Positions 56,396-64,000 of a stretch of DNA of 64,000 nt are shown here, piece by piece. This DNA is from Zavarzinia marina (lineage in GTDB: Bacteria; Pseudomonadota; Alphaproteobacteria; Zavarziniales; Zavarziniaceae). Numbering within the stretch: the first letter of the stretch is position 1; the number at the start of each line of letters is the position of its first letter. The stretch covers positions 124,001 through 188,000 of the forward strand of contig NZ_JAKGSB010000006.1 of NCBI RefSeq assembly GCF_021568905.1, in the 5' to 3' direction. The notes beneath the pieces were generated by a model, which worked only from the letters and a program-made list of their open reading frames with translations, was not told the origin of the DNA and ran no database searches. A program made the position numbers and the translations under genes.

Positions 56396-58573
56396 TTACT
56401 CGGCGGCGGCGGCCAGTTTGGCGGTCTGGTAGAAGGTCTCGCCCTTGGCGGCCATGTCGCGGAGCATCTGCGGCGGGGCGTAGCGCTTGCCGTACTGCTG
56501 GGCGAAGCCGTCGGCCATCTTCACGAATTCGGCGACGCCGATCCGGTCGATGTAGGACAACGGGCCGCCGGTCCAGGGCGCGAAGCCCCAGGCCAGGATC
56601 GAGCCGACGTCGGCATCGCGCACGTCGGTCGTGACCTCTTCCTCGAAGCAGCGGGCGGCTTCGACGGCCTGGCGGACCAGCAGACGGTCGCGGATCTCCT
56701 TGATCAGCGCCGGCGTGCCTTCGGTCTGCTTCACCGGGGCGAGGTCGGCGAGACCTTCCCACAGGTACTTCTTGCCGTCGGCCGGATATTCGTAGAAGCC
56801 CTTGGCGTTCTTGCGGCCATAGCGGCCGAGCTTGACCACCAGGGTTTCCACGATGTCGTCCGCAGGCGTCGCCTCATAGGCATCGCCCAGGTCCAGCCTG
56901 GTCTGGGTGCGCACCTTGTGGCCGAGGTCGAGGGCGACGTCGTCGTTCATCTCGAGGGGACCACGGGGCATGCCCGTCGCACGGCCGACATTGTCGATGA
57001 TGGCGGGCGCGATGCCTTCCGCCAGCATCTCGATGCCCTCGTTGACATAGGTGCCGAAGCAGCGGCTGGTGTAGAAGCCGCGGCTGTCGTTGACGACGAT
57101 CGGGGTCTTGCGGATCTTCTTGACGTAATCCATGGCGACCGCGAGCGCCCGCTGGTTCGTCTGCTTGCCCATGATGATCTCGACCAGCATCATCTTGTCG
57201 ACGGGCGAGAAGAAGTGGATGCCGATGAAGCTCTCGGGGCGCTTCGACGCCTCGGCCAGGCCGGTGATCGGCAGGGTCGAGGTGTTGGAGGCGTAGATCG
57301 CGGTCTCGGGGATCACGGCCTCGGTCTTCCTGGTCGCCTCGGCCTTGACCTCGCGGTTCTCGAACACCGCCTCGATCACCAGGTCGCAGCCGGCGAGATC
57401 GGCATGATCGGTGGTCGGGGTGATGAGGGCGAGGTGCTTCTCCTTCTTCTCAGGGGTCGAGCGACCGCGCGAGATCGCCTTGTCGAGAAGATTGGTCGAA
57501 TAGGCCTTACCCTTTTCGGCGGCTTCGATGGTCTGGTCCAGCAGCACGCATTCGATGCCGGCCATGGCCGAGACATAGGCGATGCCCGCGCCCATCATGC
57601 CGGCGCCGAGGATGCCGAGTTTCTTCACCTCGGTCTCGGGCTCGCCCACCGGACGGCGGGCGCCCTTGTTCAGCTCCTGCATGGAGATGAACAGGGTGCG
57701 GATCATGTTGCCGGCGGTCGGGTCCAGCAGCAGCGAGACGAAGTAACGGGTCTCGACACGCAGGCCGGCGTCGAAGGGAATCTGCAGGCCTTCATAGACG
57801 CAGGACAGGATCGCCTTGATCGCCGGATAATTGCCGAAGCTCTCCTTGTGCGACATGGCGATGCCGCCCATGAGGGTCTGGGCGCCCGTCGGGCTGTAGA
57901 CCGCGCCGCCCGGCACCTTGAACTTCTTGTCGTCCCACGGCTGGGCGCTGACGGGCGAGCCCATCAGATATTCCTTGGCGCGGGCGAGCAGCTGATCGGC
58001 CGGCACCACTTCGTTCACGATGCCTTCGGCCAGCGCCTTCTTCGGATCCAGTTCCTTGCCCTGCAGGAGCAGCGGCAGGGCCTTGGCGATGCCAATGATG
58101 CGGGGCAGGCGCTGGGTGCCGCCGGCGCCCGGCAGCAGGCCGACCTTCACTTCGGGAAGACCGAGCTTGGTCTTCGGATTGTCGGCGGCGATGCGGTAGT
58201 GGCAGGCCAGCGTGATTTCGAGACCGCCGCCGAGGGCGGTGCCGTTGATCGCCGCGACGAAGGGCTTACCGCTGGTCTCGTAACGGCGGAAGATCTTCTG
58301 CAGGGTGCCCGAATTCTCGGTCAGGGCCTTGGCGTCCTTCGGACCGAAGGCGGTCTTCACCAGCATGTCGAGATCGGCGCCGGCGAGGAAGGCATCCTTC
58401 GCCGAGGTAATGATGACACCCTTCACCGCCTCGTCGGCGATGGCCTTTTCGGTCGCTTCGGCGAAATCGCGGATCGAGGACTCGTTCAGCACGTTCATGG
58501 AACGGCCGGCCATGTCCCAGGTGATGGTGGCGATACCGTCGGCGTCGACGTTGTAATTGATGTTGTTGCTCAT
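56396..58573 (-). CDS. fadJ: Enoyl-CoA hydratase/3-hydroxyacyl-CoA dehydrogenase (FadJ/FadB type)
   Basis: 725 residues. The crotonase part (1-190) carries E119 in GGGLEI and E141 in GLPEV, the two catalytic acids. The NAD-binding GAGMMG (323-328) begins the dehydrogenase, with the catalytic His in FIGIHFFSP, followed by two C-terminal helical domains. It catalyses the second and third steps of beta-oxidation. It is the last gene of the MerR-led operon. FadJ versus FadB naming is uncertain; it is one continuous alpha-subunit with the thiolase as a separate gene upstream. Confidence 0.93.
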   Translation of the reverse strand: MSNNINYNVDADGIATITWDMAGRSMNVLNESSIRDFAEATEKAIADEAVKGVIITSAKDAFLAGADLDMLVKTAFGPKDAKALTENSGTLQKIFRRYETSGKPFVAAINGTALGGGLEITLACHYRIAADNPKTKLGLPEVKVGLLPGAGGTQRLPRIIGIAKALPLLLQGKELDPKKALAEGIVNEVVPADQLLARAKEYLMGSPVSAQPWDDKKFKVPGGAVYSPTGAQTLMGGIAMSHKESFGNYPAIKAILSCVYEGLQIPFDAGLRVETRYFVSLLLDPTAGNMIRTLFISMQELNKGARRPVGEPETEVKKLGILGAGMMGAGIAYVSAMAGIECVLLDQTIEAAEKGKAYSTNLLDKAISRGRSTPEKKEKHLALITPTTDHADLAGCDLVIEAVFENREVKAEATRKTEAVIPETAIYASNTSTLPITGLAEASKRPESFIGIHFFSPVDKMMLVEIIMGKQTNQRALAVAMDYVKKIRKTPIVVNDSRGFYTSRCFGTYVNEGIEMLAEGIAPAIIDNVGRATGMPRGPLEMNDDVALDLGHKVRTQTRLDLGDAYEATPADDIVETLVVKLGRYGRKNAKGFYEYPADGKKYLWEGLADLAPVKQTEGTPALIKEIRDRLLVRQAVEAARCFEEEVTTDVRDADVGSILAWGFAPWTGGPLSYIDRIGVAEFVKMADGFAQQYGKRYAPPQMLRDMAAKGETFYQTAKLAAAAE

Positions 58574-58592
58574 GGCTCTCTTACCCCGTCGC

Positions 58593-59798
<1,206 letters not shown>

Positions 59799-59880
59799 GG
59801 TTCTCTCCTCAGGTGAAGCTTGTCGGTCTTTGATGTTTGCCCGTCATCCAGGCAGCCGGCCGGGATGACGCGGGAATGGA

Positions 59881-61026
59881 TCACAGCATGCGGCTGATGA
59901 GTTCCTTCATGATCTCGTTGGTGCCGCCGTAGATCTTCTGGACGCGGCCGTTCACGAACATCTTCGCGATCGGATATTCCATCATGAAGCCGTAGCCGCC
60001 ATGGAGCTGCAGGCACTCGTCCACCGCCTTGCACTGCAGTTCCGAACACCACCACTTGGCCATGGCCGCGGTCTGGACGTCGAGCTTGCCCTCGACCAGC
60101 AGTTCGATGCAGTGGTCGACGAAGACGCGGGCGATGCGGGCCTCGGTCGCGATCTCCGCCAGCTTGAAGCGGGTGTTCTGGAAGCTGAACACCGGCTTGC
60201 CGAACGCCGTGCGCTCCTTGGTGTATTTGGTGGTGATCGCCAGCGCCAGCTCGACGGTCTTGATCGCGGTGACGCCGATCTGCAGGCGTTCCGAGGGAAG
60301 CTGCTGCATGAGCTGGATGAAGCCCTGGCCCTCCTCGTGCCCGAGCAGGTTCGACGTCGGTACGCGGACTTCGTCGAAGAAGAGTTCCGACGTGTCCTGC
60401 GCCGCCATGCCCACCTTGTCGAGGTTGCGGCCGCGGCGGAAGCCTTCGACCTCATCCGTCTCGACCACGATCAGCGAGGTGCCATGGGCCCCCTTGGTCG
60501 GGTCGGTCTTGGCGACGACGATGATCAGATTGGCGAGCTGGCCGTTGGTGATGAAGGTCTTCTGGCCGTTGATGACGTAGTGGTTGCCGTCCTTCTTGGC
60601 CGATGTGCGGACCCCCTGGAGGTCGGAGCCGGCGCCCGGCTCGGTCATGGCGATGGCGCCGATCAACTCGCCCGTCGCCATGCGCGGCAGCCAGCGCTGC
60701 TTCTGCTCTTCCGAGCCGTAGGCATGGATGTAGGGGGCGACGATGTCCGAATGCAGCGAGAAGCCGGGGCCGGAGGCACCCGCCTCGATCTGGGCTTCCA
60801 TCAGCATGGTGGAGGCACGGAAATTGAGGCCCGAGCCGCCGTATTCCTCGGGCATGGTGGCGCAGAGGAGACCGGCCGCGCCCGCCTTTTCCCAGGCTTC
60901 ACGGTCGATGACGCCCGCCTCGTCCCAGCGTTCGTTGTGCGGCACGCACTCGCGCTCGAAGAACTTCAGCGCGTTGTCGTACACCATCCGGTCTTCTTCA
61001 CTGAGCTTCAGGGTGCGCTCGAACAT
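59881..61026 (-). CDS. Acyl-CoA dehydrogenase
   Basis: 381 residues. It has the usual blocks AMTEPGAGSDLQGVRTSA (126-143), GNLVITNGQLA-type FAD loop ITNGQLANLIIV, and a C-terminal QLHGGYGFMMEYP...IYGGTNEIM. The Glu of the xEGT position is Gly here; E246 in LPSERLQIG sits where long-chain and isovaleryl enzymes carry their base. So it is active by sequence. It is in the same operon as the 595-residue dehydrogenase upstream and thiolase downstream, with a long hairpin between the two dehydrogenase genes. Confidence 0.92.
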   Translation of the reverse strand: MFERTLKLSEEDRMVYDNALKFFERECVPHNERWDEAGVIDREAWEKAGAAGLLCATMPEEYGGSGLNFRASTMLMEAQIEAGASGPGFSLHSDIVAPYIHAYGSEEQKQRWLPRMATGELIGAIAMTEPGAGSDLQGVRTSAKKDGNHYVINGQKTFITNGQLANLIIVVAKTDPTKGAHGTSLIVVETDEVEGFRRGRNLDKVGMAAQDTSELFFDEVRVPTSNLLGHEEGQGFIQLMQQLPSERLQIGVTAIKTVELALAITTKYTKERTAFGKPVFSFQNTRFKLAEIATEARIARVFVDHCIELLVEGKLDVQTAAMAKWWCSELQCKAVDECLQLHGGYGFMMEYPIAKMFVNGRVQKIYGGTNEIMKELISRML

Positions 61027-61101
61027 CGTTTCTCTCCTCTGCCAGGTTGTATGGTCTTGCGGAACCGTGGACGTTCCCCGGTTCCGCTGCCTTTTGTCGT
61101 G

Positions 61102-61134
61102 GCGGGGAACGGCGCTGGCCTCGCCGTTCCCCGC
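61102..61134 (-). other. 13-bp hairpin between the two dehydrogenase genes
   Basis: GCGGGGAACGGCG (61102-61114) pairs perfectly with CGCCGTTCCCCGC (61122-61134) over a 7-nt loop. It has no T-run on either strand. It lies 22 nt past the first dehydrogenase stop, so it may be an mRNA-stability or processing element in the operon rather than a terminator. Confidence 0.5.
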
Positions 61135-61156
61135 GTCTCCTCCGCTTGCGGAGTGA

Positions 61157-62944
61157 TCAGAAGTTGGCCGCGTCCAGCGCCATGATGGTGTCGGCGCCGG
61201 CGGAGATCTTGGCCAGCAGCGACGCCGTCTCGGGCACGATGCGGGCGATGAAGAAGCGCCCGACGATCAGCTTGTTGTCGTGGAACTCGGTCGCCGTGCC
61301 GGCCGCCTTGGCTTCCAGCGCCACCTTGGCCATCTGCGACCACATGTAGGCGAGGACCTGGATGCCGAAGAGGTGCATGTAGTCGACCGAACCGGCGCCC
61401 GCGTTGTCCGGGTTGGCCATGGCGTTCTGCATGAACCACATGGCGCCGTCGCGCAGGTGGTCGGTCGCGGTGCGCAACCCGTCCAGGAAGGGCTTCAGGT
61501 CGGCGTTGCCTTCGTTGTCGGCGATGAAGGCCTCGATCTCGCCGATATAGGCCATCAGCGGCTGGCCGCCCTTGGCGCCGAGCTTGCGGCCGACGAGGTC
61601 GAGCGCCTGCACGCCGTTGGCGCCTTCGTAGATCTGGGTGATGCGGGCGTCGCGAACGAACTGCTCCATCCCCCATTCCTTGATGTAGCCGTGGCCGCCG
61701 AAGACCTGCTGGGCATTGACCGCGGACTCGAAGCCCTTGTCGGTCAGGTAACCCTTCACGACCGGGGTGACCAGGGCGACGATGTCCTCGTTCGCCTCGC
61801 GCACCGCCGCGTCCGGGTCGCGGTGGGCGATGTCGATCTTCAGGCCGGTCCACAGGTAGAAGGCGCGCGCGCCTTCCGTGAAGGCGCGGATCGACAGCAG
61901 CATGCGGCGCACGTCCGGATGCACGATGATCGGGTCCGCCGGCTTCTCGGGGAACTTGGTGCCCGAGATGGAACGCATCTGCAGGCGTTCCTTGGCATAG
62001 GCCGCCGCGTTCTGATAGGCGACCTCGGCCTGGGACAGGCCCTGGACGCCGACGCCGAGACGGGCCGCGTTCATCATGGTGAACATGGCGCGGAGCCCCT
62101 TGTGCGGCTCGCCGATCAGGAAGCCCGTCGCCTCGTCGTAGTTCATGACGCAGGTGGCGTTGCCGCAGATGCCCATCTTGTGTTCGATGTTGCCGGCCTT
62201 CACCGCATTGCGGGCGCCGAGCGAACCGTCCTCGTTGACCATGAACTTCGGCACGATGAACAGCGAGATGCCCTTCACGCCTTCCGGCCCGCCGGGGATC
62301 TTGGCCAGCACGAGGTGGATGATGTTGTCGGACAGATCCTGTTCACCGGCGGAGATGAAGATCTTGGTGCCGGTGATCTTGTAGGTGCCGTCTTCCTGCG
62401 GCTCCGCCTTGGTGCGCAGCAGGCCGAGGTCGGTGCCGCAATGCGGCTCCGTCAGGTTCATGGTGCCGGTCCATTCGCCCGACACCAGCTTCGGCAGATA
62501 GGTCTCTTTCTGCTCGTCCGTGCCCCAGACGTGGATCGCCTCATAGGCGCCGTGGGACAGGCCCGGGTACATGCCGAAGGCCATGTTCGACGACGAGACG
62601 AATTCGTTGACCGCGAAGCCCAGCACATAGGGCATGCCCTGGCCGCCGTATTCGGGATCGGAGGTGATGCCCGACCAGCCGCCCTCGGTGAACAGCTTGT
62701 AGGCTTCCTTGAAGCCCTTGGGCGTGGTCACCACGCCGTCCTCGATGGTGCAGCCTTCCTCGTCGCCCGACTGGTTGATCGGGGCGAGAACGCGCTCGCA
62801 CAGCTTGGCGCCTTCCTCGAGGACCGCGTCGACGACGTCCTTCGGGGCGTCGGCGAAGCCCGACAGGTTGGAATATTTCTCGATGTTCAGAACGTCGTGC
62901 AGGACGAAGCGGATATCGTCCACGGGCGCCTTGAAGCTGGGCAT
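61157..62944 (-). CDS. Acyl-CoA dehydrogenase with C-terminal extension (DmdC-like)
   Basis: 595 residues from the ATG at 62944; the 54-codon longer frame is not supported. It has the normal acyl-CoA dehydrogenase core, with NLTEPHCGTDLGLLRTKA (163-180), and the catalytic Glu (E440) in QIYEGANGVQALDL. The extra C-terminal helical domain (about 470-595) is found in the 3-methylmercaptopropionyl-CoA dehydrogenase (DmdC) group and in related enzymes of medium/long-chain beta-oxidation. It is the first enzyme gene of the operon, 186 nt after the MerR gene. Confidence 0.9.
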   Translation of the reverse strand: MPSFKAPVDDIRFVLHDVLNIEKYSNLSGFADAPKDVVDAVLEEGAKLCERVLAPINQSGDEEGCTIEDGVVTTPKGFKEAYKLFTEGGWSGITSDPEYGGQGMPYVLGFAVNEFVSSSNMAFGMYPGLSHGAYEAIHVWGTDEQKETYLPKLVSGEWTGTMNLTEPHCGTDLGLLRTKAEPQEDGTYKITGTKIFISAGEQDLSDNIIHLVLAKIPGGPEGVKGISLFIVPKFMVNEDGSLGARNAVKAGNIEHKMGICGNATCVMNYDEATGFLIGEPHKGLRAMFTMMNAARLGVGVQGLSQAEVAYQNAAAYAKERLQMRSISGTKFPEKPADPIIVHPDVRRMLLSIRAFTEGARAFYLWTGLKIDIAHRDPDAAVREANEDIVALVTPVVKGYLTDKGFESAVNAQQVFGGHGYIKEWGMEQFVRDARITQIYEGANGVQALDLVGRKLGAKGGQPLMAYIGEIEAFIADNEGNADLKPFLDGLRTATDHLRDGAMWFMQNAMANPDNAGAGSVDYMHLFGIQVLAYMWSQMAKVALEAKAAGTATEFHDNKLIVGRFFIARIVPETASLLAKISAGADTIMALDAANF

Positions 62945-63130
62945 TGGTCTCTCCTCAGACAGCCTGATTCCGGAAGGGGGACGGGGCGCCGCCGTGCGCG
63001 GGCCGCTCCCAGGCCCGCGCGCAACGATGTTGCGCATTCCCGCCGGTTTCCTTCCGGCTCGCATCGCCATAGCGGCTTGGCGAAGACAACTCAAGCATCT
63101 TTCCAAACAAATTTGTCAGCATGGCGGCGG

Positions 63131-63586
63131 TCACGCCGTCCGTGCCCTGCGCTGCCGGGGGGCCGCGATCGCCGCCTCGGGGTCGAGGCCGCGTTCCGCC
63201 AGCAGTTTCTCGAAATAGGTGCAGGCGGTGCCGAGCTCCGCCATGGTCTGATCGATGTCCTGGCGCTGGCGTTCCAGCGCGACCATCTTGTTGCGGGCGA
63301 GCACGAGGGTGAGGCGGATCTGTTCCGTCTGCTGGTCGCCGAGATCGTAGAGGTCCAGGATTTCGCGCAGTTCCGCCAGCGAGAAGCCGACCCGCTTGCC
63401 GCGCAGGATGAGCAGCAGGCGCACCCAGTCGCGCTGGGAATAGATCCGGGTCTGGCCTTCGCGGCGCGGGTGCAGCAGGCCGCGATCCTCGTAGAAGCGG
63501 ATCGCGCGGGGCGTGACGCTGAATTCCTCGGAAAGCTGGGTGATCGAGTAAGTCTTCGATCCCGCGGGCTCCGCCCCTGTCCTCAT
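63131..63586 (-). CDS. MerR-family regulator (LiuR-like) of the beta-oxidation operon
   Basis: 151 residues from the ATG at 63586 (GGAGGAGG upstream). The MerR helix-turn-helix and wing are TYSITQLSEEFSVTPRAIRFYEDRGLLHPRREGQTRIYSQRD (about residues 11-52). A dimerisation helix with LRGKRVGFSLAELREILDLYDL follows. There are no effector Cys residues as in metal sensors. Its place before beta-oxidation genes and the palindrome in its promoter match LiuR-type regulators of acyl-CoA catabolism. It probably represses itself and the operon until an acyl-CoA binds. Confidence 0.88.
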   Translation of the reverse strand: MRTGAEPAGSKTYSITQLSEEFSVTPRAIRFYEDRGLLHPRREGQTRIYSQRDWVRLLLILRGKRVGFSLAELREILDLYDLGDQQTEQIRLTLVLARNKMVALERQRQDIDQTMAELGTACTYFEKLLAERGLDPEAAIAAPRQRRARTA

Positions 63587-63614
63587 GCGACCGCCTCCTC
63601 CTCTGGTTGGCGGA

Positions 63615-63644
63615 GTCATAGGTGACGTTGACGTTAACGTCAAC
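63615..63644 (-). promoter_or_regulatory. MerR-gene promoter covered by a perfect palindrome
   Basis: GTTGACGTTAACGTCAAC (63627-63644) is a perfect 18-bp palindrome. On the minus strand it contains the -35 TTGACG (63643-63638), and after exactly 17 nt comes the -10 TATGAC (63620-63615). A repressor here would block initiation. The core resembles LiuR-type operators as I recall them. It lies in the divergent gap with the Mpo1-like gene at 63800, so both may be controlled. Confidence 0.75.
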
Positions 63645-63799
63645 TGGTCATTTGTCAGATTGGGAAATTTTATATCCCTGCCCATTGCCGAAATATTTCA
63701 TCCATTGCGGAAAACCCCATATGCGAGTGCGCCGGCCGTCAACAGGGTTGTGGCAAAGACCGGCAAACCGGCGCAGGATCACGAAAACGGGAGAGCGCC

Positions 63800-64000
63800 A
63801 TGACCAGCAATCGCGACCAGACGATCGAGCGTTACGCCGATTTCTTCCCCTATTACCTTCAAGAGCACGCCAAGCCGGAGACGCGGGCCCTGCACTATTT
63901 CGGCACCAGCCTGACCTTCGGCTTCCTGGCGGCGGCGGTGCTGACCGGCAATGCCTGGTGGCTGCTGGGCATGCCGCTGGCGGGCTATTTCTTCGCCTGG
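63800..64000 (+). CDS. Mpo1/DUF962-like membrane protein, partial (cut by window end)
   Basis: The first 67 codons are present. Visible features are RYADFFPYYLQEHAKPETRALHYFGTSL, in which LxEHxxPxxRxLHYxGT is the signature of the DUF962/Mpo1 family, followed by the first membrane helices. Yeast Mpo1 is an iron-dependent dioxygenase of fatty-acid alpha-oxidation. GGGAGAG lies 6 nt before the ATG. It is divergent from the MerR gene, so it may belong to the same fatty-acid regulon. Confidence 0.82.
   Translation, partial: MTSNRDQTIERYADFFPYYLQEHAKPETRALHYFGTSLTFGFLAAAVLTGNAWWLLGMPLAGYFFAW

Overview
The window is chromosomal DNA from a GC-rich alphaproteobacterium. Evidence for this is the tRNA-Tyr/tRNA-Gly/tuf/tRNA-Trp/secE/nusG/rplKAJL/rpoBC synteny, the fused-type FadJ beta-oxidation protein, the stand-alone MerR-controlled acyl-CoA dehydrogenases, and the very high density of long antisense ORFs typical of about 65-70 % GC coding DNA. 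The genus cannot be fixed from the sequence alone. I saw no IS element, prophage or CRISPR array.

Left part (1-14.6 kb): a ParDE toxin-antitoxin pair lies convergent to rpoC. The whole transcription/translation block follows on the minus strand. Read in transcription order it is tRNA-Tyr, tRNA-Gly, tuf, tRNA-Trp, secE, nusG, rplK, rplA, rplJ (GTG start, structured leader), rplL, rpoB, rpoC and an intrinsic terminator. A good sigma70-type promoter precedes tRNA-Tyr.

Middle part (14.7-31.5 kb), mostly plus strand: a TetR-HlyD-ABC-permease export operon (YbhGFSR-like), the rRNA methylase rlmB, an SDR oxidoreductase, then a PadR regulator with a PF10118 diiron-like protein and a small four-helix membrane protein that resembles styrene oxide isomerase. 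tRNA-Thr follows, then a DUF4332 / DUF2491 / DUF350 / PspA envelope cluster (like E. coli yjfJKL). After an amidohydrolase (8-oxoguanine-deaminase type) comes a three-gene operon of exported or membrane-anchored proteins, the last with a chymotrypsin-like His-Asp-Ser arrangement.

Right part (31.6-64 kb): metabolic and accessory genes. These include a succinate/acetate CoA-transferase, lipoproteins, a cupin plus class-III aminotransferase with a divergent LysR, an orphan YjhX-type toxin, a P1-family self-cleaving peptidase with its LysR, an epimerase-like protein, an MpaB-like oxygenase, a DEAD-box helicase, a Met-rich exported protein, an acyl-CoA dehydrogenase/HAD/thioesterase group, an iron-uptake locus (two tandem TonB-dependent receptors, each behind a Fur-box-like site, plus a PepSY membrane protein), a Tag-type DNA glycosylase, a DUF455 ferritin-like protein, a Phd/PIN toxin-antitoxin pair with a palindromic operator, and a MerR-led beta-oxidation operon (two acyl-CoA dehydrogenases, thiolase, FadJ). 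The MerR promoter carries a perfect 18-bp palindrome over its -35 region. The window ends inside an Mpo1/DUF962-type gene.

The most promising undescribed unit is the PadR / PF10118 / styrene-oxide-isomerase-like operon at 20.5-22.5 kb. The second is the exported serine-protease-like operon at 28.1-30.8 kb.
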